Assembly: GCF_030068545.1 (NCBI RefSeq)
Contig: NZ_JASJOR010000033.1
Span: forward strand, 42,075 to 106,074
Reading direction: 5' to 3'
DNA: 64,000 nt
DNA from: Xanthocytophaga flava
GTDB taxonomy: Bacteria > Bacteroidota > Bacteroidia > Cytophagales > 172606-1
The position numbers were made by a program, and so were the translations under genes. Each line of letters opens with the position of its first letter. Within the stretch, counting starts at the first letter, position 1. The notes under the pieces were generated by a model. It saw only the letters and a list, made by a program, of their open reading frames with translations. It had not been told where the DNA came from and searched no databases. Below are positions 9,226 to 18,026 of this stretch, piece after piece.

Positions 9226-10296
9226 TTACTCTCGTTCAAAGATATGGAGTGTTCCTTCGCTGTCAAGTACATACAATTTATTTTCAGATACTTGTGGTGC
9301 CTGATTCAGACTCCAAAACCTGCTTTGCTGGTCTGTACCCAGATTCTGATACCATTCCACTTGTAGACTTGCTCTGTTCAATACTCCTACTAGTTGGGTA
9401 AAGCCACTACTTCGGCCCTGATTTGCTGTAAAATACACATACTCTTCTGTGAATGTATGAGTCATGCCAAAGTTCCAGTCTGTATCTGCATGGCCTGTAG
9501 TGAAGTTTTTTATCCGATGGATCTGAAGTTTTGCCAGATCAAATTCCAGATAATAACGGGTGGCCAGAAAACAAACCAAACCCTGTTTCTCATCCAGATA
9601 TCCATTGGTAAAGCCAGCATTGGTTAACTCCGGATGGGTTTGTTCTATTTCGACATTAGCTACGATCTGTCCATTGGAGAGCAAAATACCTAGTAATCGT
9701 CTGCTTTCCAGGTATAACCAGAGTATGTCATTCCAGATACCAAGTACCTGCCGAATGCTACCCATAACCTCTCCTTTCTCTGCAAATATGTAGCTGCAAT
9801 AATCACTTAAATCTACCTCCCATTCGTATTCGCCATTTATAAGGGAAAGAGATCGTAACAATTGCCCCTTATTATGAATTTGCAAATATTGATTTCTAAA
9901 CCTATACCCAGAACCTTTATATCTATGCGGAAGCTCATATAAGATTTTAAACGGATTTAACTGATTTAGAACATATCGGCTTGAATATGCACCTACTCCC
10001 TCTCTTATACGATCTTTTGAAGTCAAAAAAGTATTATTCCAATAACTTGTTCCATTAAAAATTGCAGGAATAGTTATCTTTTTTTGTGTTTCAATTTCAA
10101 TCAAATCAGTAAATTCTTCATGATTCAGGCATAAAAAATTATCAAAATAAAAGTATCCCCAATTATCTTTATCTATTAACCTGTTGTTATCAAAATATAA
10201 TTCTCTGTCATTACTTTTAAGTTTATAGGAAAGTAAGTTTTTATTTACTTTGAAAGTATCTACAGCTTCTATTTTTCCTCTAAGTATGTAGTTCAT
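9226..10296 (-). CDS. Beta-propeller (PQQ/WD-like) candidate immunity protein
   Basis: This 356-aa, signal-less, beta-strand-rich protein has propeller-like repeats such as 'LRSLSLINGEYEWEVDLS' and 'LVGVLNRASLQVEWYQNLG', and the same C-terminal FERE tail as the 4622-5680 protein. Its ATG overlaps the stop of the upstream toxin frame by 4 nt (ATGA), the coupling expected of a toxin/immunity pair. It is clearly related to the 4622-5680 protein but diverged, most in the N-terminal half. I infer that it neutralises the 10293-11642 toxin. No enzymatic residues are recognisable. A WD40-like scaffold used as antidote would be unusual and deserves testing. Confidence 0.7.
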   Translation of the reverse strand: MNYILRGKIEAVDTFKVNKNLLSYKLKSNDRELYFDNNRLIDKDNWGYFYFDNFLCLNHEEFTDLIEIETQKKITIPAIFNGTSYWNNTFLTSKDRIREGVGAYSSRYVLNQLNPFKILYELPHRYKGSGYRFRNQYLQIHNKGQLLRSLSLINGEYEWEVDLSDYCSYIFAEKGEVMGSIRQVLGIWNDILWLYLESRRLLGILLSNGQIVANVEIEQTHPELTNAGFTNGYLDEKQGLVCFLATRYYLEFDLAKLQIHRIKNFTTGHADTDWNFGMTHTFTEEYVYFTANQGRSSGFTQLVGVLNRASLQVEWYQNLGTDQQSRFWSLNQAPQVSENKLYVLDSEGTLHIFERE

Positions 10297-11642
10297 TTTA
10301 CATTAATAAATTTGTAAAAGTTATTATTGACATCAGATACAATTTCTATAAAATCCAATAAAGCAGCATCTTTATATTGAATTTCACTATAATTAGGATC
10401 ATAATCAGTTCTTGGAAATAAGCTTGCTCTCAAACCATTATTACCCCAGATAGTGTTAAATACAGTTACTCCCTGTGGCTTCAATTGCAGATTATTTGGA
10501 TTAGAATCATCAACCATCATGGTTCGAAACTGACTTTTGATATCATTCACATTGGGTATTTTCTTTTTATCAAACACATACTCCAGGCTACCTCCTTGCA
10601 TATCAACCACTTCTGGTTGACTCAGATAGGCAATAAACTGATCAAAATCTTTCCAGCTACCACTGCCAATACCTGTTAAATCATTTAACCCATAGTTCTC
10701 CGTATAGCTCTTGTATTCGATATACCCCTTATTTCCCTGCCTTTTCAGATCATACCGCTTTGTGCTTCCACTCAACCCCTGATCCAGATGCTCTATATCT
10801 GCCAGTGTTAAAGAACGTGTACGAATATCTGATATCATGTGATTCACCCCTGACTTAGCTACAAATCCCCAATTACCTGTACTCGGATGCAAAAACGTGT
10901 TTGTACTCAACAGATTATAGGCATCGGTCAGGCCTGCATCATACAAACCTATCATGTATTGGGCATTTAGCCAAACAATGGCCAGGGTAGGAATGCCATA
11001 GGTTGCTCCATTACCACATGTCTGACAATCAGCTATAGAGTACCGTTTCAGAAAAACCTGTAGCTTTTCCTGGGGTGTGCCTGTAATGGTTTCTCCTGTT
11101 CCACTGGCATTGACGATTTCAAACAAGTGTTCTACCTGTGTTTGTTCTGTGGTCTGCATTTTGAGAATGACCTGCAAGGTTTCAAAATCATTTCGGGGTT
11201 TTTCACCTGCCGGTTTCAATGCATCATATTCTGCCTTCCAGGCTTGTACCAGATTGGCATTTAGTAGGTCAACATTCTCACACAGATAGTTTTTTCCACC
11301 ACAGGCAACAGGTGTAATGTCTGTTAAAAATATAGTAGCTACCTCTGCCGGATACTCATTGAGCTTTTGGGCCACTAATTGCAGCATAGTATCATCTTCT
11401 ATTTTCTGACAGAGTTTCTCCACACCTGCTCTATGTTGTGTTTTAGTTAACAAGGTTTGGAGTTGCTTACAGGTAGCTTCAGAAAGAGGCACTTTTCGGT
11501 TAGTACACACCTGACACTTGTCCTGCTTCTCTTTGGTAGGCTCATCTGTAGGCAAAGGGAACGGCACCGGAATAGGATGTTGGCCAGGATCTTTGTCTGG
11601 ATCTGTTTTTGGAGTTTGCTTGGGTTTTACCTGTGCATCCAA
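10293..11642 (-). CDS. Orphan toxin cassette, PD-(D/E)XK-like nuclease
   Basis: The listed start is a TTG; the frame is open upstream and begins the shared junction 'EGGKLPDSKPKPGS' at 11726, so no true start exists. In order it has a charged Pro/Lys linker, a pretoxin segment (KCQVCTNR...C, then 'LNANLVQAWK'), and a C-terminal domain with 'RYDLKRQGNKGYIEYKSY'. That resembles the D...E-x-K core of restriction-endonuclease-like nucleases. It ends 'FYKFINVK', like its paralog at 5681-6889. It overlaps the propeller immunity candidate by 4 nt. It has no signal peptide or delivery domain. It is likely a silent tip that can be recombined onto the 1813-aa carrier; toxicity is not proven. Confidence 0.65.
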   Translation of the reverse strand: MDAQVKPKQTPKTDPDKDPGQHPIPVPFPLPTDEPTKEKQDKCQVCTNRKVPLSEATCKQLQTLLTKTQHRAGVEKLCQKIEDDTMLQLVAQKLNEYPAEVATIFLTDITPVACGGKNYLCENVDLLNANLVQAWKAEYDALKPAGEKPRNDFETLQVILKMQTTEQTQVEHLFEIVNASGTGETITGTPQEKLQVFLKRYSIADCQTCGNGATYGIPTLAIVWLNAQYMIGLYDAGLTDAYNLLSTNTFLHPSTGNWGFVAKSGVNHMISDIRTRSLTLADIEHLDQGLSGSTKRYDLKRQGNKGYIEYKSYTENYGLNDLTGIGSGSWKDFDQFIAYLSQPEVVDMQGGSLEYVFDKKKIPNVNDIKSQFRTMMVDDSNPNNLQLKPQGVTVFNTIWGNNGLRASLFPRTDYDPNYSEIQYKDAALLDFIEIVSDVNNNFYKFINVK

Positions 11643-12286
11643 GTCTGGGCTAGCAGAACCATCTACCGTTGGGGCATCCTCCAGTGATCCAGGCTTGGGT
11701 TTGGAATCGGGTAGTTTTCCTCCTTCTGTGATAGTATAAAATAAAAAAGATCTCCTGGAAGTATTGTGAACTTACTTGTAGGAGACCTTGTAAATTACTA
11801 TGGTTTTATCTCTGATTAAGAGTTGGGCTTGTCTCTCAACTCAAATCTCTCAACTCAAAATGTACATGCTCTTCGAAGTTGAATCTGTCTTTCCGATCCT
11901 GATATATTATTACTGTATTCCATCCAGGTGCAAAGTGCTGTTTTAATTCACCTTCATTGGCTAGCTGATAAATATCCTCAAAACTTTTGATCAGGTAAGG
12001 GGCTTCCTGGTATGACAAATTCTGTACTGGGACTGAAAACTGTTTTATTCCTTGTTCGGTTGTTACTTCGATTTGTAAAGGAAGAATATGACCATTTACA
12101 AACAGTATGGTGATCACAGCTTTTTCCCATTCTTGCTCTGGAATCATGAGATCCGTGATCTTGATATCCGATTCAGAATAAATGAACGAGAAAGCGGTAG
12201 CCATATCCAGTAGTAGAAAGTCGATGTGTGCCTGCTGATCCCAGATAAACTCACTCTCATAACGGCCATCTGGGTAAATGGTGATG
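11514..12286 (-). repeat. ~770-bp direct repeat (copy of 6836-7608)
   Basis: This is the partner of the 6836-7608 block, with the same content and order: immunity constant half, hairpin terminator, cassette junction and linker. Recombination between the two would delete or exchange the intervening 4.7 kb, which carries one toxin/propeller pair and one toxin/immunity pair. Confidence 0.85.
11748..11788 (-). terminator. Hairpin terminator after the main immunity gene
   Basis: This is the same stem and T-rich tail as at 7070-7110, about 50 nt after the stop of the immunity gene at 11836. It probably ends the expressed toxin operon, leaving the downstream cassettes untranscribed from the main promoter. 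Confidence 0.65.
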
Positions 12287-12579
12287 GTGGCAGTGTTCCA
12301 TTTTTGTAATTCCTGATTTAAACACTTCTGATAATATTCTTTTATTAGCTTATCTGCTTTTCGCATTGATTCAGGTGCAGTACGTCTGGGCTGTTCCCGA
12401 TTCTTCTCATCTTTATAAAACTGAGGACGAATCTCCTGACTAGCAGAGTCAAATATTTTCAGAAATCCATTGTTTGCACTCATATTCCAATGAGCTATTA
12501 CCTTACTCCATTCATATCCACTTAGATACTCAAGTATCCCTTCTGAATAAAGTTGTGAAGCTTCTTGTTGTTCTTTCAT
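11836..12579 (-). CDS. Immunity protein for the expressed NS_2-type toxin
   Basis: I place the start at the ATG at 12579 (MKEQQEASQLYSEG), 1 nt after the TAA of the 1813-aa toxin. A longer in-frame start at 12657 would overlap the toxin by 77 nt and is less likely. The 247-aa product has a variable helical N-terminal half and the constant ~130-aa C-terminal domain beginning 'ATITIYPDGRYESEFIWDQ', shared with the two other immunity genes. No signal peptide is present, so it should act in the cytoplasm. It is the direct partner of the only complete toxin gene, so immunity is a strong inference, though the fold is not recognised. Confidence 0.75.
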   Translation of the reverse strand: MKEQQEASQLYSEGILEYLSGYEWSKVIAHWNMSANNGFLKIFDSASQEIRPQFYKDEKNREQPRRTAPESMRKADKLIKEYYQKCLNQELQKWNTATITIYPDGRYESEFIWDQQAHIDFLLLDMATAFSFIYSESDIKITDLMIPEQEWEKAVITILFVNGHILPLQIEVTTEQGIKQFSVPVQNLSYQEAPYLIKSFEDIYQLANEGELKQHFAPGWNTVIIYQDRKDRFNFEEHVHFELRDLS

Positions 12580-12580
12580 C

Positions 12581-15500
12581 TTATGGATTATCAATAGTTT
12601 TAAATAAATCTCCATTTGGTTGTATGGATGCCCGAACTCCATTGTAGAAGTACTCAACTCTAAACTGATAAGGCCTTTTAGATGTACTACTAAAATCAGC
12701 TGTAATTTGAACCTGAACAGATCTGGGATTAGTTGTATTTGTCAGCACTTGATCCCATTCATCTTCCATTCGTTTCCAAGCACCATTTCTGTTCGTTGGT
12801 CCATCTTGAGCATGATAGTTAATCAGTTCGACAGGTCCATTAAAGCGTGCTCCGATCATATGACCACCGTTGTCTCCAGTTTTTCCATCTCTATGAGATG
12901 AACTATTGCCTAACCCTTGTAACCTCTCATCTCTTGGATAATTAGATTTAGGAGGGGGTAATCTTTGCAGGTTAGCTTCGATCATACTCACTCTTCCATA
13001 CTGGTCAATGGTATAGATTACATAGTTACTGACAAGATAGGTAGCTCCATGAATCAGTTCGATTATATTCAGAATCTGATTGCGTTGACCGCTAGCCGTT
13101 GTTATTCCAGTTCCCCCAACAGCTTCAATACGCTTATTATCCAGTAAAGTAGCCCATAACTTACCACTGGCATCTCTCACACTTACATTCGTTGTCCCAT
13201 TCACAGTGATTGTATACTGAGATACTTCCTTAATGGTACGCAAATATTCATAATTTTTTCTAAAATCCGATCCATACAGTTTTTTCCAGGCTCTGAGAAG
13301 ATCTGCATCCAATTTAGAAATGTTTTTGCTCAATGCTTCGCTATTATCTGCAAAGTAACCATTAACATCCTGTAAGAAGACTTTTACTTCTGTATTACTA
13401 TAGGAAACAGAAAGCAGCAGGCCAGCCATTTCCCGTAAGACATCATCGGAAAGAGTAATAGTAGCACAGAGTTTATTAACCGCTTCTTCAGCCTTAGCTG
13501 GGAGCATCTGTGCCAGTATGGCTTTGTCTTTGACCTGTTCATAGAGCTCACAAATATCTTTTGAACGGCTAGTACACACCTGACAGTTGCCATTGCGAGG
13601 CTGAAGACCCACAATGGGAAGAACAGGTGTAGGATTAGGATTCGGGTTTGGCGTTGGATTGGGTGTAGTAGCCGGAGTGTTGGCAGGTGGATTTTGGGTA
13701 GTCGTATTCGTGCCTTGTCCACTACCTGTAGGATTACTGCCTCCCGGTGTGTGATTGGGGTCTGATCCAGGCTTGGGTTTAGAATCGGGTAGTTTTCCGC
13801 CTTCTCTGAACTTTTTGCCTAACTGATCGCCTGCCAGATCATCCGCTTTTCGGAAGTTGGCAAGCGTGGTTGGACCACCCCAAAGCAGACTGGCTACCAC
13901 CACCACATGTTGTCCACCCTGATGCCAGGCCACACTACCCCCTTGCTTGTAATTGTCATAGCCTGTGAGCTGTCCAGGCAATGACTCGGCCATTGCTTTT
14001 GCGTCTTCCCACCTTATTTGTTTTACCTTGTTCCAGGTGTTGGAGATGACATCCTTGTCGGTGGCTATATCAAGGCCAAACTGAATAAACTGCAGCTTTT
14101 CAGTTACTTCATCAACCACCCCATCGGTCACACCAGCTGCCATAGCTGGTACACGAATCGGTGATTCGGTAAAGCCAGCTTCCGTCTCATGCCAGTATTT
14201 TTTAGGCAGAGCAGCCTCTTCGTACAGGTTCTCACCCAGTTCAACTACTTCCGGCAGAAATCCCCACAGGTCTGACTTATCAATCTTCATCTGCTCACCA
14301 GTTTCAACCGTTTTCTCAAACTTTTCTCCTTTTAGACTCCCTGCAGGCGATCCAGTGCCTTTGTTTTGATTCTGAGCTTGCTGTAACTCCTTCTCCAGAC
14401 GCTTTCTGACCTCTTCTTCCAGTTGTTGCTGAGAAACATCTCCCAGCTTTGGATTTTCCTGTAATTTTTTGCCATAGCCAAAATCTTTCAGCGTCAGCTT
14501 GCCATTACATAACTGAATAGTGATTACATTCTTACCCTGTGTATTCTGCGTTCCATCTGCAGTAACGGTATGTTTGTTTTTGCCATTACAGTCGGTGAAG
14601 GTATAGGCCGTGTTCGGATATTTCTGAAGTTTTTTACCAAGTGATTCGGTCAGTCCTTTCATAAACTGATCGAGTTCACTTACCTCAGATTGTGGTTTAG
14701 GTTGCGGTTTGGCCTGTGAACCAGCCACATTCTGGGAATTATCCTTAGACTGCCCACAGGATGGCGTTACATATAGCTTTCCTGTTAGTGTAAGTTCTTT
14801 CACTTCTACCTGTTTCTCATACTTGCCGTCCTTATCAGCATGATAGGCAAGAGTAGGCAGAGGCTGGGCAAGTTTTCCTTTTTGCAGTGTTAACTCAATC
14901 AAACCTTTGTCTGGTCTTGACTGGGTGATCACATAAACCTCCTGCACATTGTTCTTCTGAATTTTGGCTTGCTCCTGACTTTGGCCATAATAGACACGCG
15001 GATTGGCTTCATCTACATATCCTTTGAAACCATACATACCCCCACTGTTCCAGGCTGCCTTAAGTGCATAGATCCTGGTGCCCACACGAAACCGCTTGAG
15101 GAACTGTGTATGTTCAAGATAATTGCCATCATCACAAAGGTGAAGTATAGTAGCTCCTTTGGGTAAGGTAATTGCATAGCCACTTGCACTCAGAAAGGTG
15201 TAATCTTCTGGTAGAGGTATCCCTTTTTCGGCTGTGGCAATGGCACTTTTCTCATCTTTTTCAAAGGCAGAGACGACCATAGCCGGATCATTCATAATGT
15301 CCCACTGCCACTTGGCCAGGTGCATACCATTGGCATAGTCCATCACATTTTGGGTCTGCTCCTGCTCATAGCCTCCATAGTGTTTGTCAAAGGTGTGATA
15401 TAGCTTCCATCGCCCGTGTCCAAGCTCATGGGCAACGGTTTGCGGCTCTACCTTGTTTTCAATTTCAGAGGTAAACAGATAACCAAACTGAGCACCTCTG

Positions 15501-18022
15501 GGCATAAACCCAACTGCTTCCCGCTGATTGATTTTCTCGGCTCCAGTGGCTTTGAGGAAAAACAGATAACTGGCGGCTGGATCAAATTCATCCGCCCGAT
15601 CCTGCTTGTATTGATTATTCAGCGCCTTCATGTCGTCATTGTAAGTCGACAATCCTGTACTACCTGACATGAGCCGTTCTACGCCTGTATACAAATAGTC
15701 TTTATCTACTTCCACATGCCAGGTAACACCAACAGGTCCATAGGTACTGTCTAGCGCCTGTTTGATTCCCTGCTCATCAATACGGGTACCGTTGACAGGA
15801 ACCAGCACCACTTTATGGGTCTGAAGGTTGTAACTGACAATGCTTAACTTGCCTAATGTCCAGTATTTATTATTGGCAGTTGCATATAATGCATAAAGTT
15901 CCTGGGCATCCCCGGACGGACCACCTACAACCTGTATGGTATAGGTTTTGGTAGATGGGTCATATTCTGATTTAAACTCGGTACCGGTAGGGGTTTTAAA
16001 GATAACTTTGGTTGGATCAATAGTTTTGTCCTTGATTTCAATCGTGGCACTGACTACATCACTTTTAGTAACAGGTACTAATTTCCAGGGAACATAATAG
16101 TTGGTATAGAGCTTTTGGTATTTCTCACGAATCAATGCTACTTTATCGTAATACTCCAGCCAGGTATCAAAGGCATAATACCCTTTTCCCTTATTGAAGG
16201 TAACAATGGCTTTGTCTCCATTTAATTGGGTAGGATCGAAGCTCCCATCAGCCAGAGCTGCTCCGGCTTTGCCAACATACGTGGCTTTGGCTACAGTTGA
16301 CTCTTTTCCGCTCGCATCAGTCTCGGTCACTTTTTCCACCTGATACACATTTCCGTCCTTGTCTTTAACGGTCATCGGAAACACTACCACCTTATTGCCT
16401 TCATTGCCCTGTCCTTCTTTGTCTGCACTCATAACCGTATGTGGCTCTCCACTGGCATCGGTCACGACCAGTTCGCCTTCATCGTTCAGGCTAAATGCCT
16501 CAACACCCGGAATCGAAAAGTCAAATGTGTAGTCAATCTGGCTGAGACCGGTTTTCACAGTACCAACATCAAACCCACCTTCAAACACATCATCGATATT
16601 GGCGATTTGGCCTTCATTTTTGTCATACCGGGCTTCAATGTACCCATTGGTCATCTGTCGGTCGGTATTAACTGTAATACTGGTAAAGGTTACCGCAATT
16701 TTTGCATCATTGAGCCACGGAATGATAGTCCATCCTTCACCACTGAAGACACCTCCGCCACCCGATACACGGGTAAGTGTTACCGGGAAGTCATTGGCCA
16801 TAATGACCTCTCCTGTCTTCAATTCTTTGATTGGTTGCTGATTACTCAGATTCACAGCTGGCATAATACCACACTGGGCCAGACGGGAACTATCTGCCTG
16901 AGGCAATGCAATAGTCATTACAGGACCATACACTGGCTGTCCCGCCATACAGGAACTAGCTACGCGATATTCATATGTCCCACCATTTTCCAATCCATAC
17001 AGCGTAATACGCGGTTCAACAGAAGTCTGCTCCTTCCATTCTGAAGGATTATTTTCACGCTTAATGCGGTAGCTTACTGTAAATCCAATGTATTCCGGAG
17101 CCGTATTCCACTCCAGATTTAGTCGTTTGCGTTCGGCTGTTGCCGTTATCACAGCTGGTGGTGCACAATTATCCTGTAGGAGAAAGGTGCGAACCTCACT
17201 ATATCCATCATTCTGAAACAGGTTGACAGCATCTATTCCTTCACGTGCCTGGGCACGTACACACCAAGCATATCTTTTACCTGGTAGTAGGGGAGGCAGC
17301 AGAGCATTGTAGAGCAATGATGTACCCCGAACGGTTTCCCGGTGGATTTCTGGAGAATAAGGGAAGGCAGCCTGGGGCGTCATACCATTGTCCCATAGTT
17401 CCTTCAGGATAAACTCATACTCCACATAGGTTAGTCCCTGATGGCGCGGTGTCCATTGAAACATCATATTCAATGGATCACGGAAGGCAATACTTTCATT
17501 GTTCTGAGGTAAACTCAGTAGGGGAGGCTTCTGACTGGTAATAAATGCACGTGCACACGTAGATACAGACAGAGGTTGATTGGTATAGGCTTCTATGGCC
17601 TGAAAACAGAACTCAACCATTCCTTCCGGGAGCTTTCCATCTGTCAGATAGCCCTGGGTAATCAAATTCTGTGGCTGAAAATAGGGAGCCAGGTCATCAA
17701 GTGTAAGGCGAACAGGGGAACCTGACTCCACTATAAGTGGCTGTATAAAAGCCTGCTCATTGGTTTGGATACGCAGACCTCCGGCAGCGGTGATCGTCAT
17801 GCGCAGGCGAACTGTGAGCGTAGGCTTCAACTGATCGCGGTTGACTAGTGTAACGGTCAGTTTTTCACGTGTACCACTATAATAATCACTCAGATACAGA
17901 CTATGAGGCGGTAACAGGTGTGTGTTTACCTGTACTGGATAGGTAGTTTGCGCCACTACAGGGATCACACACTGAAACAACAGGAAAATAAAAAGCCTGT
18001 AATGATAAAAAGCCTTACGCAT
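12581..18022 (-). CDS. 1813-aa exported polymorphic toxin with zincin motif and NS_2 nuclease tip
   Basis: The signal peptide spans residues 1-25 (PVVAQ). Beta-rich regions to about residue 380 include an FnIII-like unit. A central region carries 'TVAHELGHGRWKLYH' with the HExxH zinc motif at 865-869. A linker and mixed region follow, then 'EGGKLPDSKPKPGS' at about 1407, a Pro/Thr/Asn linker to about 1470, a pretoxin segment with CQVC, and a C-terminal DNA/RNA non-specific endonuclease domain (GGHMIGARFNGP, His1721). The multidomain carrier with a swappable C-terminal nuclease is the hallmark of polymorphic toxins. It starts 4 nt after the SprB-repeat gene stop and ends 1 nt before its immunity gene. 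It lacks a T9SS sorting tail of its own. The zincin might release the tip; that is inference. Confidence 0.85.
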   Translation of the reverse strand: MRKAFYHYRLFIFLLFQCVIPVVAQTTYPVQVNTHLLPPHSLYLSDYYSGTREKLTVTLVNRDQLKPTLTVRLRMTITAAGGLRIQTNEQAFIQPLIVESGSPVRLTLDDLAPYFQPQNLITQGYLTDGKLPEGMVEFCFQAIEAYTNQPLSVSTCARAFITSQKPPLLSLPQNNESIAFRDPLNMMFQWTPRHQGLTYVEYEFILKELWDNGMTPQAAFPYSPEIHRETVRGTSLLYNALLPPLLPGKRYAWCVRAQAREGIDAVNLFQNDGYSEVRTFLLQDNCAPPAVITATAERKRLNLEWNTAPEYIGFTVSYRIKRENNPSEWKEQTSVEPRITLYGLENGGTYEYRVASSCMAGQPVYGPVMTIALPQADSSRLAQCGIMPAVNLSNQQPIKELKTGEVIMANDFPVTLTRVSGGGGVFSGEGWTIIPWLNDAKIAVTFTSITVNTDRQMTNGYIEARYDKNEGQIANIDDVFEGGFDVGTVKTGLSQIDYTFDFSIPGVEAFSLNDEGELVVTDASGEPHTVMSADKEGQGNEGNKVVVFPMTVKDKDGNVYQVEKVTETDASGKESTVAKATYVGKAGAALADGSFDPTQLNGDKAIVTFNKGKGYYAFDTWLEYYDKVALIREKYQKLYTNYYVPWKLVPVTKSDVVSATIEIKDKTIDPTKVIFKTPTGTEFKSEYDPSTKTYTIQVVGGPSGDAQELYALYATANNKYWTLGKLSIVSYNLQTHKVVLVPVNGTRIDEQGIKQALDSTYGPVGVTWHVEVDKDYLYTGVERLMSGSTGLSTYNDDMKALNNQYKQDRADEFDPAASYLFFLKATGAEKINQREAVGFMPRGAQFGYLFTSEIENKVEPQTVAHELGHGRWKLYHTFDKHYGGYEQEQTQNVMDYANGMHLAKWQWDIMNDPAMVVSAFEKDEKSAIATAEKGIPLPEDYTFLSASGYAITLPKGATILHLCDDGNYLEHTQFLKRFRVGTRIYALKAAWNSGGMYGFKGYVDEANPRVYYGQSQEQAKIQKNNVQEVYVITQSRPDKGLIELTLQKGKLAQPLPTLAYHADKDGKYEKQVEVKELTLTGKLYVTPSCGQSKDNSQNVAGSQAKPQPKPQSEVSELDQFMKGLTESLGKKLQKYPNTAYTFTDCNGKNKHTVTADGTQNTQGKNVITIQLCNGKLTLKDFGYGKKLQENPKLGDVSQQQLEEEVRKRLEKELQQAQNQNKGTGSPAGSLKGEKFEKTVETGEQMKIDKSDLWGFLPEVVELGENLYEEAALPKKYWHETEAGFTESPIRVPAMAAGVTDGVVDEVTEKLQFIQFGLDIATDKDVISNTWNKVKQIRWEDAKAMAESLPGQLTGYDNYKQGGSVAWHQGGQHVVVVASLLWGGPTTLANFRKADDLAGDQLGKKFREGGKLPDSKPKPGSDPNHTPGGSNPTGSGQGTNTTTQNPPANTPATTPNPTPNPNPNPTPVLPIVGLQPRNGNCQVCTSRSKDICELYEQVKDKAILAQMLPAKAEEAVNKLCATITLSDDVLREMAGLLLSVSYSNTEVKVFLQDVNGYFADNSEALSKNISKLDADLLRAWKKLYGSDFRKNYEYLRTIKEVSQYTITVNGTTNVSVRDASGKLWATLLDNKRIEAVGGTGITTASGQRNQILNIIELIHGATYLVSNYVIYTIDQYGRVSMIEANLQRLPPPKSNYPRDERLQGLGNSSSHRDGKTGDNGGHMIGARFNGPVELINYHAQDGPTNRNGAWKRMEDEWDQVLTNTTNPRSVQVQITADFSSTSKRPYQFRVEYFYNGVRASIQPNGDLFKTIDNP
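12745..13850 (-). repeat. Toxin-tip direct repeat, expressed copy
   Basis: This is the in-gene partner of the orphan tip at 8026-9135. Homology covers linker, pretoxin segment and nuclease core, and it ends where the toxin C-terminal tail becomes unrelated. Confidence 0.85.
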
Positions 18023-18026
18023 CTGT

